A stretch of 64,000 nt of DNA from Cupriavidus sp. 2SB (GCF_005503625.1 NZ_SCMX01000008.1:1-64000); one strand, 5' to 3'. Counted from the stretch's first letter, positions 33,115 to 42,186 are shown. Program-made: numbers and translations. Notes: generated by a model from the letters alone, not told the origin.

Positions 33115-33406
33115 GCGATTCATTGCGATGGTCGGCGAGGAAGTGACCAAAGAACAGCGCGACCAAGTCACGGCCTTCGTGAAGTCAAAAGGCCTTGGGT
33201 TCTGGCATTGGGTCGGAAACGTTTGGCTTCTTACGTCGTCTTCGGACGACTTGACTGCGTCGACGTTGCGAGATTCGATAAGGGACCTCACTGGCGGAGA
33301 CCCGATGGTGATGGTTCTTGAGGTTGAACCCAAGACTTGGGCTGGTTTCGGGCTAACCGGACGTTTCGAATGGATAAAAAAGAACTGGAAGAAGATCGTA
33401 AGTTGA
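33107..33406 (+). CDS. Cas2/SinR-like small alpha/beta protein
   Basis: 99 aa with a beta-alpha-beta-beta-alpha-beta ferredoxin layout: RFIAMVG, EQRDQVTAFVKSKG, FWHWVGNVWLLTSS, LTASTLRDSIRDL, PMVMVLEVEPKTWAGFG. The W-x-W...WL.TS...WAG landmarks match the SinR/Cas2/VapD-like group of tiny proteins (some are nucleases, many uncharacterised). The usual N-terminal catalytic Asp of Cas2 is absent (MVGEE instead). Co-translated with the two-TM protein. Assignment by pattern only. Confidence 0.6.
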   Translation: MAKRFIAMVGEEVTKEQRDQVTAFVKSKGLGFWHWVGNVWLLTSSSDDLTASTLRDSIRDLTGGDPMVMVLEVEPKTWAGFGLTGRFEWIKKNWKKIVS

Positions 33407-33510
33407 TCCTTCGCTCGCTCTGTTTGCTGGTCAACTGAACCTACTACTTGACCTTTCGACATTTTGTGTCGAAAATAGGCCTCATTCTGATACACCGCAG
33501 AACTGCCTCT

Positions 33511-33544
33511 AAAGCCCGCTAAGCAAAAAGCCAGCGGGCTTTTT
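33511..33544 (+). terminator. Terminator ending the two-gene cassette
   Basis: Perfect 10-bp stem AAAGCCCGCT/AGCGGGCTTT with a 12-nt loop, then TT. It separates the cassette from the packaging genes. Confidence 0.7.
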
Positions 33545-33677
33545 GCATTGGTGCATCGGGTTTGTAGTCCCTCAATTCCGCTGTCCCGTCTGTCTCCTCC
33601 CGGTAGTTGCCTCGGGTTTGGGTATGCCGGCCGCTGGCCGCCGTACCCGTTTCTTCTTCCTGTCGTCGGAGCCTCCC

Positions 33678-34058
33678 ATGGTCTCGAAAGTCATGATCGC
33701 CAACGGCAATCCTTTCGTGCTGGCGCTGCGCGATGCGCTGGGGCTACCGGCGACGACGCAATGGTTCGAGCTGCGCTGTGCGTTCAACGAGGCTGTGGTG
33801 GTTCGGTGTGCGTATCTGCCTCGGGCTGACGACGTGGAAGGCTTCGATGCGCGGCCACTTCTGGCCGATTACAGACTGGTCCCCACCAGCGCCACCACGC
33901 AGGGCGATCCTGCTGAAGCATTCGCCGATGAGGAGGCCAGCGCGCCTAGCTCGTTGTCCGTCAAGCTGGCTGTGAAGGTGCGGTGGTGGGTGCGTCCGTT
34001 GATGGCGCTCATGCCTTGGCTCGCGCGGCGTGCGGTCAAGGTGAGCGTCAAGGGCTGA
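33678..34058 (+). CDS. Hypothetical phage protein, 126 aa
   Basis: Start ATG 33678 is the first Met of the compact domain (MVSKVMIANGNPFVLALRDA). An acidic linker and basic C-terminus with a short hydrophobic patch WVRPLMALMPWLARRAV follow. It lies 4 bp before the HNH gene. Unknown. Confidence 0.55.
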   Translation: MVSKVMIANGNPFVLALRDALGLPATTQWFELRCAFNEAVVVRCAYLPRADDVEGFDARPLLADYRLVPTSATTQGDPAEAFADEEASAPSSLSVKLAVKVRWWVRPLMALMPWLARRAVKVSVKG

Positions 34059-34062
34059 GGCC

Positions 34063-34464
34063 ATGGAAGGGCAGAAGCCTCGGAGGCTCGCCATGCTTGG
34101 CGGGCGCGTTGCCTTAGCTGGTGCGCGTACTCAGACAGTGCAGCCTGGCTCATGGCGCACGAGTGCCCAGACCAGCGGCCAGCGCGGCTATGACTACCGC
34201 TGGCAGAAGGCGCGGGCCGCGTATCTGCGGCTGCATCCGTACTGCGTGTACTGCATGCGCGAGGCTCGCATACAGGCCACCGGTCTGGCCGAAGTGATAC
34301 TCGAATGCGCGGAGCGTGCGCTGCCCGTGCCCTATGGGAACGTGGTTGACCACATCGTTGCGCACCGTGGCGATCAAGCGCGGTTCTGGGATGAATCGAA
34401 TTGGCAGACGCTGTGCCAGACGCACCACACCCGCGACAAGCAGCGGCAGGAGAACGCGACATGA
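34063..34464 (+). CDS. HNH endonuclease of the packaging region
   Basis: 133 aa. HPYCVYC Cys pair, then VVDHIVAHRGDQARFWD and NWQTLCQTHHTRDK, i.e. the HNH ββα-metal fold with Zn Cys/His ligands. Encoded next to terminase, the usual place in HK97-like cos phages, where HNH proteins assist terminase cleavage of cos. Confidence 0.88.
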   Translation: MEGQKPRRLAMLGGRVALAGARTQTVQPGSWRTSAQTSGQRGYDYRWQKARAAYLRLHPYCVYCMREARIQATGLAEVILECAERALPVPYGNVVDHIVAHRGDQARFWDESNWQTLCQTHHTRDKQRQENAT

Positions 34465-34715
34465 TGCAGCCCATTCTGACGGACCACACGACGATGGTGC
34501 TGGGTGCGCCCGCCGACTGGGACCGCACCAAGCATGGTGAATGCATTGGCCTGCCTGTGCATCGGGACGAGGCGAATGGACGCTGGCTCTCGTGGTACCA
34601 GCCAACGGAGCAGGACATCGCGAACATCTTGGCAGGGCTACCCATTCGGCTGTCGATCTGCAGTTCCGGCCATCCCCCCGTCGCGATCTCGGTCACGGGC
34701 GGCGTCGACGGCTGA
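34461..34715 (+). CDS. Hypothetical phage protein, 84 aa
   Basis: ATGA-coupled to HNH. LTDHTTMVLGAPADWDRTKH, then WYQPTEQDIANILAGLPIRL and ending in VAISVTGGVDG, a pattern of small phage proteins of unknown role found near packaging genes. Confidence 0.6.
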   Translation: MMQPILTDHTTMVLGAPADWDRTKHGECIGLPVHRDEANGRWLSWYQPTEQDIANILAGLPIRLSICSSGHPPVAISVTGGVDG

Positions 34716-34979
34716 AAAGTGGTGAATTAGCCTCTCGATGGGCGATAAAAGTGGATCGTACGCCACGCATCGCGAGTGGGAGGGGTGGGGTGAAAGTCTA
34801 GGTGATCTCTACGGCCTAGACCGCCCGTTCCCTCACGCGCAGAAAATTTCCCCTCTACGGAATTTGTTAATCGGTTTAACACGTTGACCGCATTAACAAC
34901 AACGCGCAACCCGTTGACCGAGAACGGTAAACGTCCTGCCTTCTGTTTAACATTTGGGCCGCTCTGAGCGGGTCTTGAC
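34716..34979. other. Non-coding gap between HNH and terminase, candidate cos/TerS site
   Basis: Holds CGTTGACCG twice (34882-34890, 34912-34920), 30 bp apart, and GTTTAAC twice (34874-34880, 34945-34951) in a locally AT-rich stretch. Position matches cos in HNH/terminase-type phages. Cut site not identifiable by eye. Confidence 0.4.
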
Positions 34980-35495
34980 ATGGCACTTACCGGCAAAAAG
35001 CAGAAGTTTGCCGTGGCCAAGGGCAAGGGCGCGTCCAACAAGGACGCTGCGGTCGAGGCCGGGTACAGCGCAGCCTCCGCGGCGTCGGCAGGGTCGCGAC
35101 TGGCCAAGGACCCGGACGTTCTCGCGTACTTGGAGCGCAAGACGAAGGCGAAGGCGCCGAAGAAGCCGCCGCCTGCGGCAAAGGCCGCGTCGAAGGAGCC
35201 TGTAGCGCCCCGCGAGACGGAGGCGTTGGGCGATGAGGCCGAGGAGTTCTCTTCAATATGGGAGCGCTCGACCCAGTTTTCCGATCCCAAGGCCTTTCTA
35301 AAGGCGGCGATGAATGACGACTCGACGGAGCCGAAGCTTCGGGTGTTCGCTGCGAATGCGCTGATGCCTTACTTCCACCGGAAGCTGGGTGATACGGGCA
35401 AGAAGGAGCAGGCGGCCGCTGATGCCAAGAAGCCTGGCAGGTTCGAGCCCTCCGCGCCGCCTAAGTTGGTCGCGGCGGGCGGCAAAAAGGTCTGA
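34980..35495 (+). CDS. terS: Terminase small subunit
   Basis: 171 aa. The N-terminal Terminase_2-type HTH has NKDAAVEAGYSAASAASAGS. A Lys/Ala/Pro linker (about 53-80) and the helical C-terminal oligomerisation part FSDPKAFLKAAMND, RVFAANALMPYFHRKLGDTG follow. Precedes terL by 2 bp. Confidence 0.88.
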   Translation: MALTGKKQKFAVAKGKGASNKDAAVEAGYSAASAASAGSRLAKDPDVLAYLERKTKAKAPKKPPPAAKAASKEPVAPRETEALGDEAEEFSSIWERSTQFSDPKAFLKAAMNDDSTEPKLRVFAANALMPYFHRKLGDTGKKEQAAADAKKPGRFEPSAPPKLVAAGGKKV

Positions 35496-35497
35496 TT

Positions 35498-37195
35498 ATG
35501 GAATGGTCTACCGCATGTCGAGACTGGGAGGCCAGGCTTGTGGAGCGGCGGTCAATCATTCCGCCGCCGATCTTTGTTGATGAGGCGGAAAGGGCGCTAG
35601 CGATCTTCAAGGAGCTGCACGTTGTCGATCTCCCCGGAAAGCCAACCTTTGGGGAGTGCAGCGAAGAATGGGTATTTGATTTCGTTCGGGCCATCTTCGG
35701 TGGCTACGATTCCGAGACCGGTAAGCAGCTCATCCGCGAATACGGACTGCTGATCAGCAAAAAGAACTCGAAGTCGACCATCGCCGCCGGAATCATGCTT
35801 ACCGCGCTGATTCTGTGCTGGCGCGAGGAGGAGGAGCATCTCATCCTTGCCCCCACGAAGGAGGTAGCGGACAACAGCTTTAAGCCGGCGGCGAGCATGA
35901 TTCGTGAGGATGACGAGCTGGCGGCGAAGTTTCACATCCAAGACCATATCCGGACGATTTCCCACCGCGTCAACCGAAACAGCCTGAAGGTGGTGGCTGC
36001 CGACACCGATACAGTGTCCGGCAAGAAGTCCGGAAAGGTGCTTGTCGATGAGTTGTGGCTGTTCGGCAAGCGATCGAACGCCAGCGCGATGTTCATGGAA
36101 GCGTTGGGTGGCCAGGTTTCTCGCGATGAGGGGTGGGTAATCTACCTCACCACCCAGTCGGACGAGCCTCCCGCCGGCGTGTTTAAGGAAAAGCTGGACT
36201 ACTGGCGAAAGGTTCGCGACGGAAAGCTGGTCGATCGAAAGACGCTTCCCGTGCTCTATGAGTTTCCCGAAAGGGTACTCATGGCGAAGTCCTATGTGGA
36301 CCCGTCCAATTTCTATATCACGAACCCCAACATCGGGCGTTCGGTCAGCGCGGAGTGGTTGGAAGACGAGCTTCGGAAGAACGAGGCAAAGACAGACGGC
36401 ACGTTCCAGCAGTTCCTGGCAAAGCATCTGAACGTGGAAATTGGCCTGGCGCTACGCTCGGATAACTGGGCCGGGGCGCTTTTCTGGGAGCAGCAGGCCA
36501 AGCCGGGGCTGACCCTCTCGTCGCTGATCCGACGTTGCGAAGTCGTTGATGTTGGGATCGACGGCGGTGGCCTTGACGACTTGCTGGGCCTCGCCGCAGT
36601 GGGACGAGATCGGGAGACGGGTGAGTGGCTGTGCTGGACCAAGGCGTGGGCGCATCCAACCGTGCTGGCCCGGCGCAAGGAGGTCGCTCCCCGCCTGTTG
36701 GACCTGCAAGAAGCTCGCGAGCTAGTAATCGTCAAGCAAATTGGTCAGGACGTTTCCGAGCTTGCTTCTGACGTAAAGCGGATCTACGACGCTGGCCTAT
36801 TGGACAAAATCGGTGTGGATCCCAGCGGCATTGGCGCAGTGCTCGACGCGCTGGTCGAGGCGGAGATTCCCGAGAAGAACGACAACGGCGATCCCATGAT
36901 CGTGGGCATCTCGCAGGGTTGGAAACTGGGTGGTTCCATTAAGACCACGGAGCGGAAGCTTGCCGAAGGAACGCTTTGGCATGGCGGTACCGCGATGATG
37001 AACTGGTGCGTCGGCAATGCCAAAGTCGAGCCGCGCGGCAACGCAATCCTGATCACAAAGCAGGCCAGCGGTACCGCGAAGATCGATCCGCTGATGGCCC
37101 TTTTCAACGCCGTGACGCTCATGGCGCTAAACCCTGAAGGGAGAGGCTCGCTGGATGACTGGCTGAGCAATCCCGTAGTGGCGGCCCACGCATGA
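35498..37195 (+). CDS. terL: Terminase large subunit (Terminase_1 type)
   Basis: 565-aa packaging ATPase/nuclease. ATP site SKKNSKST (87-94), a Walker-A deviant usual in terminases. Walker B VLVDELWLFG (181-190), coupling motif YLTTQSDEP. The RNase-H-like nuclease starts at VVDVGIDGGGLDDLLGLAA (catalytic Asp) and has further Asp in DKIGVDPSGIGAVLDAL. Overlaps the portal gene by 4 bp. Confidence 0.95.
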   Translation: MEWSTACRDWEARLVERRSIIPPPIFVDEAERALAIFKELHVVDLPGKPTFGECSEEWVFDFVRAIFGGYDSETGKQLIREYGLLISKKNSKSTIAAGIMLTALILCWREEEEHLILAPTKEVADNSFKPAASMIREDDELAAKFHIQDHIRTISHRVNRNSLKVVAADTDTVSGKKSGKVLVDELWLFGKRSNASAMFMEALGGQVSRDEGWVIYLTTQSDEPPAGVFKEKLDYWRKVRDGKLVDRKTLPVLYEFPERVLMAKSYVDPSNFYITNPNIGRSVSAEWLEDELRKNEAKTDGTFQQFLAKHLNVEIGLALRSDNWAGALFWEQQAKPGLTLSSLIRRCEVVDVGIDGGGLDDLLGLAAVGRDRETGEWLCWTKAWAHPTVLARRKEVAPRLLDLQEARELVIVKQIGQDVSELASDVKRIYDAGLLDKIGVDPSGIGAVLDALVEAEIPEKNDNGDPMIVGISQGWKLGGSIKTTERKLAEGTLWHGGTAMMNWCVGNAKVEPRGNAILITKQASGTAKIDPLMALFNAVTLMALNPEGRGSLDDWLSNPVVAAHA

Positions 37196-38472
37196 AAAAT
37201 CAAACACCAAAAAGTATCGCGGGCCGCGTGCGCGCAGCGATCGACGGTTGGGTCCGATCCTTCTCACTAACGGATCGCGACTTGTACGACCGCGTGCCGG
37301 CAAGCGAGGCTGGTGTGGAGGTGACGCCCAAGGCGGTGATGCAGTTGGATGCAGCCTGGAGCTGCGTGCGGTTGATCTCCGAGACGATCGCCACGCTTCC
37401 GCTCTCGATGTATGAGCGTGCGGCAAGCGGCAAGCGCGTTTCGCCGCAGCACCGGCTGCACTTCGTTATTCACGATCAGCCGAACGCGGACTCGACCGCT
37501 TCAGTGTTCTGGGAGGCGATGGTGGCGGCGATGTTGCTGCGCGGCGCCGGACGAGCAGAAAAGCAGTATGTGGGCGATCAGTTGGTCGGCCTTGCGTTTC
37601 TGGATCCATGCAAGCTGCGCTGCTACCGCGACGCGTCCGGGAAAAAGCGATTCAGCTACCCCAAGCCCAACGGCGAGATGAGAGACATCCCAGAGTCTCG
37701 CATTTGGACGGTGCCTGGATTCACCCTCGATGGCGTGAATGGCGTATCAGTGATCGAGTACGGCGCCAAGGTTTTCGGTACCGCGATCGCAGCCGACAAG
37801 GCGGCGGCGCAGACCTTCAAGAACGGTCTGTTGCAGACCATCTACTACAAGATGGCGGGCTTCCTTAAGCCGGGGCAGCGCGCCGAGTTCAAGAAAAACT
37901 TGGCCGGTACTATCGAGCGTGGAGAGGCTCCGCTGCTGGAAGGTGGCACGGAAGCCAACACGCTTGGCATCAAGCCATCGGACGCGCAGTTGCTGGAATC
38001 TCGCGCGTTCTCAGTCGAAGCAGTATGCCGCTGGTTTCGTGTGCCGCCGTGGATGGTGGGGCACACCGAGAAGTCCACCAGTTGGGGGACTGGCATCGAG
38101 CAGCAAATGATCGGATTCCTGACGTTCACGCTCGGCCCTTGGCTGCGCCGCATCGAGCAGGCGATCAGCAAAGACCTGTTGAAGCCTGGCGAGAGGGTTC
38201 GGTACTACCCCAAGTTTGCCGTTGAGGGCTTGCTCCGCGCCGATAGCGCGGGCCGTTCGGCGTTCTACGGTGCGATGGTGAACAACGGCATCCTGACCCG
38301 CGATGAGGTGCGGGAGTTGGAAGATCGGGAGCCGATGGGCGGCAACGCGGCGGTGCTGACCGTGCAGTCGGCCATGACCACCCTGGACGCCTTGGGCACG
38401 CAGACCGACGCTAACCAGGCGCGCGCATCCATTCGGGCCTTTCTCGGCCTCGACGACCAAAAGAGGGACTGA
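37192..38472 (+). CDS. Portal protein (HK97 family)
   Basis: 426 aa forming the dodecameric DNA gate at one capsid vertex. Family landmarks: QLDAAWSCVRLISETIATLP, the RLHFVIHDQPN clip region, FSVEAVCRWFRVPPWMVG, then WGTGIEQQMIGFLTFTLGPW. The C-terminus ARASIRAFLGL is helical. Lies directly between terL and the prohead protease. Confidence 0.95.
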   Translation: MKNQTPKSIAGRVRAAIDGWVRSFSLTDRDLYDRVPASEAGVEVTPKAVMQLDAAWSCVRLISETIATLPLSMYERAASGKRVSPQHRLHFVIHDQPNADSTASVFWEAMVAAMLLRGAGRAEKQYVGDQLVGLAFLDPCKLRCYRDASGKKRFSYPKPNGEMRDIPESRIWTVPGFTLDGVNGVSVIEYGAKVFGTAIAADKAAAQTFKNGLLQTIYYKMAGFLKPGQRAEFKKNLAGTIERGEAPLLEGGTEANTLGIKPSDAQLLESRAFSVEAVCRWFRVPPWMVGHTEKSTSWGTGIEQQMIGFLTFTLGPWLRRIEQAISKDLLKPGERVRYYPKFAVEGLLRADSAGRSAFYGAMVNNGILTRDEVRELEDREPMGGNAAVLTVQSAMTTLDALGTQTDANQARASIRAFLGLDDQKRD

Positions 38473-38476
38473 TCCC

Positions 38477-39346
38477 ATGAGCAAGAAGACGCTTCCGGGT
38501 GCGCCGGAGGGGCGCCCCTGCGCCGGAATTTCGAGCCAACTGCAACCGCGTGCGCTTGATCGCTGGCACGCCAATGTACGCGCCGCATCCGACAACGACG
38601 CCGACCGGACGATCAGCGTCTACGACGTCATCGGCTACGACTACTGGTCAGGTGATGGGGTGACGGCAAAACGCATTGCCGGCGCTTTGCGTGGCATGGG
38701 TGCTGGCCCGGTGACGGTCAATGTCAACTCGCCGGGTGGCGACATGTTCGAAGGCCTGGCCATCTACAACCTGCTGCGCGAGCACGACGGCGAAGTCACC
38801 GTGAAGGTGCTCGGCCTGGCCGCTTCGGCTGCATCGATCATCGCGATGGCCGGTGACACCGTGCAGATTGCCCGCGCTGGCTTTCTGATGATCCACAACG
38901 CCTGGGTAATGGCGATCGGCAACCGGAATGATCTGATCGAAGTGGCCGCGACGCTGCAGCCTTTCGATGATGCGATGGCCAGCATCTATTCGGCTCGCAC
39001 CGGTCAGGACATCAAGGCCATGGCCAAGCTCATGGACGCCGAGACGTGGATCGGTGGGCAGGCGGCAGTCGACGACGGCTTCGCCGACGAGCTTTTGCCG
39101 TCCGACCAAGTCAAGAAAGGCGAAGGCAAAGCCAGCGCCTCGGCAATCCGCCGCATCGAGGCCGCGCTTCGCACCAGCGGCATGCCGAAGTCGGAGGCCC
39201 TGCGCCTCATCAGCGAATTTAAGTCCAGTTCGGGCGATCCGGCTGGCAGCGGTGAGGGAGATCCCACCGAACGAGTCGAGCCTCGGCCCGATTCCCTCAG
39301 CAGTGCCGCGGCTCTCGCCGCATCCCTCATCTCTATCAACGCTTGA
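38477..39346 (+). CDS. ClpP-type prohead protease (S14-like)
   Basis: 289 aa. ClpP fold: VNVNSPGGDMFEGLAIYNLL, nucleophile Ser in LAASAASIIAMAGDTV, His in FLMIHNAW, Asp in LQPFDDAMASIYSA. A charged scaffold-like C-tail (about 215-289) may act in assembly. Replaces the S78 protease of HK97. Processes the capsid precursor encoded 10 bp downstream. Confidence 0.93.
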   Translation: MSKKTLPGAPEGRPCAGISSQLQPRALDRWHANVRAASDNDADRTISVYDVIGYDYWSGDGVTAKRIAGALRGMGAGPVTVNVNSPGGDMFEGLAIYNLLREHDGEVTVKVLGLAASAASIIAMAGDTVQIARAGFLMIHNAWVMAIGNRNDLIEVAATLQPFDDAMASIYSARTGQDIKAMAKLMDAETWIGGQAAVDDGFADELLPSDQVKKGEGKASASAIRRIEAALRTSGMPKSEALRLISEFKSSSGDPAGSGEGDPTERVEPRPDSLSSAAALAASLISINA

Positions 39347-39356
39347 AAGGCACAAT

Positions 39357-40550
39357 ATGTCGCAAATCGAAAAGGACATCGAGTCCATCAACGCCAGCCT
39401 GACCAAGGTCAGCGACCAGATCAAGACCCAGGCCGAAGCGTTCGCCAAGAATGCGAAGCAGAGCGAAGACGCCGTCGCCAAGGTCGACGATCTGCTGAAC
39501 AAGCACGGTGAGCTGCAGAACAGCCTGACGGCAACGCAGCAGGCACTGGCAAAGCTGGAAGCCAACGGCGCGGGCGGTGACGTCCAGCACTTGTCGTTCG
39601 GCGCTCAGTTCGTCGAGGGCGAGAAGTTCAAGGATTTCGCTGCTCAAGCAACGCCGCGCGGTCGCGTGGACATGACCTTCAACGCGGCGATCACCAGTCT
39701 TACGACGGACGCCGACGGCTCGGCGGGTGATCTGGTTCGCCCGACGCGTCTGCCGGGTGTGCTGCCGCTGCCCCAGCGTCGCATGACGGTGCGCGACCTG
39801 ATCACCCCGGGCACGATGGACGGCAACACGCTGGAATACGTGAAGGAAACGGGCTTCACGAACAACGCTGGGATGGTGGCAGAAGGCGCGAAGAAGCCCG
39901 AGTCCTCGATCAAGTTCGATCTGGTCAGTACGTCGGCGAAGGTCATCGCGCACTTCGTGAAGGCATCGCGCCAGATCCTGAGCGATGCCTCGCAGCTGGG
40001 TAGCATCATCGATGGCCGCCTGCGCTACGGCCTGGCCTTCAAGGAAGAGCAGCAGCTGCTGAATGGCGATGGCACAGGCCAGAACCTGCTGGGCATCATC
40101 CCGCAGGCGTCCGCCTTCGTCGCGCCGTTCGATCCGGCGGGCACCGAGACGAACATCGACAACATCCGTCTGGCGATGCTGCAGGCGTTCCTCGCCGAAT
40201 ACCCGGCCACCGGCCACGTCATGAACCCCATCGACTGGGCGCGCATCGAGCTGCTGAAGGACACCACGGGCCGCTACATCATCGGCAACCCGCAGGGCAG
40301 CATCGGCGCCACGCTGTGGAATCTGCCGGTTGTCGAGACGCAGGCGATCCCGGTGGACAAGTTCCTCACCGGCGCTTTCAAGCTGGGTGCCCAAGTCTTC
40401 GACCGCTGGCTGGCTCGCGTCGAGGTGGCCACCGAGAACGAAGACGACTTCGTGAAGAACATGGTCACCATCCTGGCGGAAGAGCGTCTGGCGCTGGCGG
40501 TGTACCGCCCCGAGGCGTTCATCTACGGCGACTTCGGCAACGTGACCTGA
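39357..40550 (+). CDS. Major capsid protein (HK97 fold)
   Basis: 397 aa. N-terminal delta domain coiled coil at about 1-75 (KDIESINASLTKVSDQIKTQ), presumably removed by the protease. Then the HK97 core: RMTVRDLITPGTMDGNTLEY, FVKASRQILSDASQLGSIID, NGDGTGQNLLGIIPQ, and the C-terminal FVKNMVTILAEERLALAVYR. RBS AAAGG precedes the ATG at 39357. Confidence 0.95.
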   Translation: MSQIEKDIESINASLTKVSDQIKTQAEAFAKNAKQSEDAVAKVDDLLNKHGELQNSLTATQQALAKLEANGAGGDVQHLSFGAQFVEGEKFKDFAAQATPRGRVDMTFNAAITSLTTDADGSAGDLVRPTRLPGVLPLPQRRMTVRDLITPGTMDGNTLEYVKETGFTNNAGMVAEGAKKPESSIKFDLVSTSAKVIAHFVKASRQILSDASQLGSIIDGRLRYGLAFKEEQQLLNGDGTGQNLLGIIPQASAFVAPFDPAGTETNIDNIRLAMLQAFLAEYPATGHVMNPIDWARIELLKDTTGRYIIGNPQGSIGATLWNLPVVETQAIPVDKFLTGAFKLGAQVFDRWLARVEVATENEDDFVKNMVTILAEERLALAVYRPEAFIYGDFGNVT

Positions 40551-40573
40551 TCGGCGTCAGCCGACCAGAAGGG

Positions 40574-40593
40574 GCCCGCTTCGGCGGGCTTTT
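40574..40593 (+). terminator. Weak terminator hairpin after capsid gene
   Basis: GCCCGC-TTCG-GCGGGC with four T. Probably attenuates transcription into the connector genes, so that capsid is made in excess. Confidence 0.6.
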
Positions 40594-40613
40594 GTCACCC
40601 CCTGGAGATCATC

Positions 40614-41165
40614 ATGAAGATTAAGTTCAAGGCGCCGGACCCGCGCGCCGGCGCGGTCGTCCAGTTGGACAGCAGCCGCGCACAGCATTTCATCGACACG
40701 GGCGCTGCCGTGCTGGTGAAGGAAGACGATCACCGCTCAGCCGTGGCGCGCGCCGAATTGGACAAGGCGCTGGCCAGCATCCCGCACGACGAAACGGATG
40801 CCGACTACCTTGTGGGCGCGATGCGCGCGCACTTTAAGGGCGCCTTCACCGATGCCGACGAGGCGAAGGTGAGAGAGGCGGTGGCCGCCAATGCCGCTGC
40901 GCAGGCCGAAGCAAGGGCGAAGCAGGAGGCCGAAGAGCGCGCCGCCGCCGATGCGAAGGCAAAGCAGGAAGCCGAGGAACAGGCGGCGCGCGACAAGGCT
41001 GCTGCGGAAGCGCAGGCCACGAAGGACGAGGAAGCGCGTCTCGCCGCCGAGGAGGCATCGCGTCGCGAAGCCGAAGAGCGTGCTGCAGCCGAAGCAGCAG
41101 CTGCCGCCGAGAAGGAAAAGGCTGCGGCCGAGGCAAAGACCAAGGCCAAGGGCAAGGGAGCCTGA
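40614..41165 (+). CDS. Phage head-region protein with long Ala/Glu/Lys coiled coil
   Basis: 183 aa. A small N-terminal beta domain (FKAPDPRAGAVVQLDSSRAQ, FIDTGAAVLV) resembles head-decoration or connector-type proteins. From about 95 to the end it is an uninterrupted charged helix (repeats of AKQEAEE, RAAAEA). Role uncertain; structural or accessory. Confidence 0.65.
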   Translation: MKIKFKAPDPRAGAVVQLDSSRAQHFIDTGAAVLVKEDDHRSAVARAELDKALASIPHDETDADYLVGAMRAHFKGAFTDADEAKVREAVAANAAAQAEARAKQEAEERAAADAKAKQEAEEQAARDKAAAEAQATKDEEARLAAEEASRREAEERAAAEAAAAAEKEKAAAEAKTKAKGKGA

Positions 41166-41166
41166 C

Positions 41167-41511
41167 ATGCCGATCCTCGCTCTCGACATGGTGAAGTCGC
41201 ACCTGCGGGTGACGTGGTCGGACGAGGATCAGCTGATCGGCCTCTACCTGGCAGCGGCTGAAGGCGCCGCCGCGTCGTTCCTGAACCGTCAGTTCTACAA
41301 GACTACCGAGGAAATGGCCGCGGCCGTCCTGGCGGGCACGGCTGGCGACGACCCGATGGTGGCCAACGCCGAGATTCAGGCCGCCGTCCTGCTGACTACT
41401 GGCCACCTGTACAGCAACCGCGAAGACGTCGTGGTGGGCGCCACGGTAGCCGAACTGCCACGCGGCGCGCGCGATCTGCTGCAGCCATACCGCGTGGGGC
41501 TGGGCGTATGA
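41167..41511 (+). CDS. Head-tail connector (HK97 gp6-like)
   Basis: 114 aa. VKSHLRVTWSDEDQLIGLYL then AAEGAAASFLNRQFY and VLLTTGHLYSNRE form the helical gp6/DUF of connector ring proteins. Immediately after the capsid block. Confidence 0.87.
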   Translation: MPILALDMVKSHLRVTWSDEDQLIGLYLAAAEGAAASFLNRQFYKTTEEMAAAVLAGTAGDDPMVANAEIQAAVLLTTGHLYSNREDVVVGATVAELPRGARDLLQPYRVGLGV

Positions 41512-41843
41512 GGACCGGCCAGCGCAGCGAGCTGGTTCAAATCCAGCGGCCGATTGACGGGCAGGACGAACTCGGCGGTCCTCTCCCGGGCTGGGAGACA
41601 GTTCGGCCGGCGTGGGCCAACATCCTGCACCGAAGCGGGATAGAAGCCATTCGCGCGGACGCGCCGACCTCGATCGTGCAGGCCAGCGTCAGGATTCCAT
41701 GGCGGGCAGCCGAGGGCGTGACCACTGCGATGCGCGTGCTGTGCGCCGACGGCACGGCGTACGGCATCAAGGCCATTCTGCCGGACCGCGTGAAGCGCCA
41801 ATTCGTGGATCTGGTGTGCGAGACAGGGGCGTCTGATGGCTAA
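41508..41843 (+). CDS. Head closure/head-tail adaptor protein
   Basis: 111 aa. RSELVQIQRPIDGQDELGGP, WANILHRSGIEAIRADA, RIPWR...V.ADGTAYGIKAI: the SPP1 gp16-like beta-barrel pattern. ATGA overlaps both sides. Confidence 0.87.
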   Translation: MRTGQRSELVQIQRPIDGQDELGGPLPGWETVRPAWANILHRSGIEAIRADAPTSIVQASVRIPWRAAEGVTTAMRVLCADGTAYGIKAILPDRVKRQFVDLVCETGASDG

Positions 41844-42186
41844 CTCCGCAGAGAAGGTCGTGGTGGCCGCCCTGAAGACCATCACCGGGCTCAAGATTTA
41901 CCCCGACGTGGCGCCGAGCGGCGCGGCCGGGCCGTACGTCACCTATCAGGCCGTCGGCGGTCAGGATGTGAACGGACTGGACGGCCCAGCCGACTTGGAG
42001 AACCAGCGCATGCAGATCAACGTGTGGTCTGGCACGCGCCTGGAGACCTCGCAGACCATGCGGGCCGCACGTACGGCGCTGGTCGAGGCCGACGGCATTC
42101 CGATCGGCGCCGCCGTAAGCCAGTACGAGGAAGACACCAAGCTGTACGGTAGCCGGCTGGATTTCTCGGTCTGGTTCCGGCCCTGA
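41836..42186 (+). CDS. Tail terminator/completion protein (DUF3168)
   Basis: 116 aa: ALKTITGLKIYPDVAPSGAA, PYVTYQAVGGQDVNGLDG, NVWSGTRLETSQTMRAAR and C-terminal RLDFSVWFR, the DUF3168 (lambda gpU-like) layout. Caps the tail tube at the head end. Confidence 0.85.
   Translation: MANSAEKVVVAALKTITGLKIYPDVAPSGAAGPYVTYQAVGGQDVNGLDGPADLENQRMQINVWSGTRLETSQTMRAARTALVEADGIPIGAAVSQYEEDTKLYGSRLDFSVWFRP

Noticed and set aside
33107-33406. True CRISPR Cas2
   Set aside because: No cas1 or repeats nearby and the usual catalytic Asp at the end of strand 1 is absent; only a Cas2/SinR-like fold is suggested.
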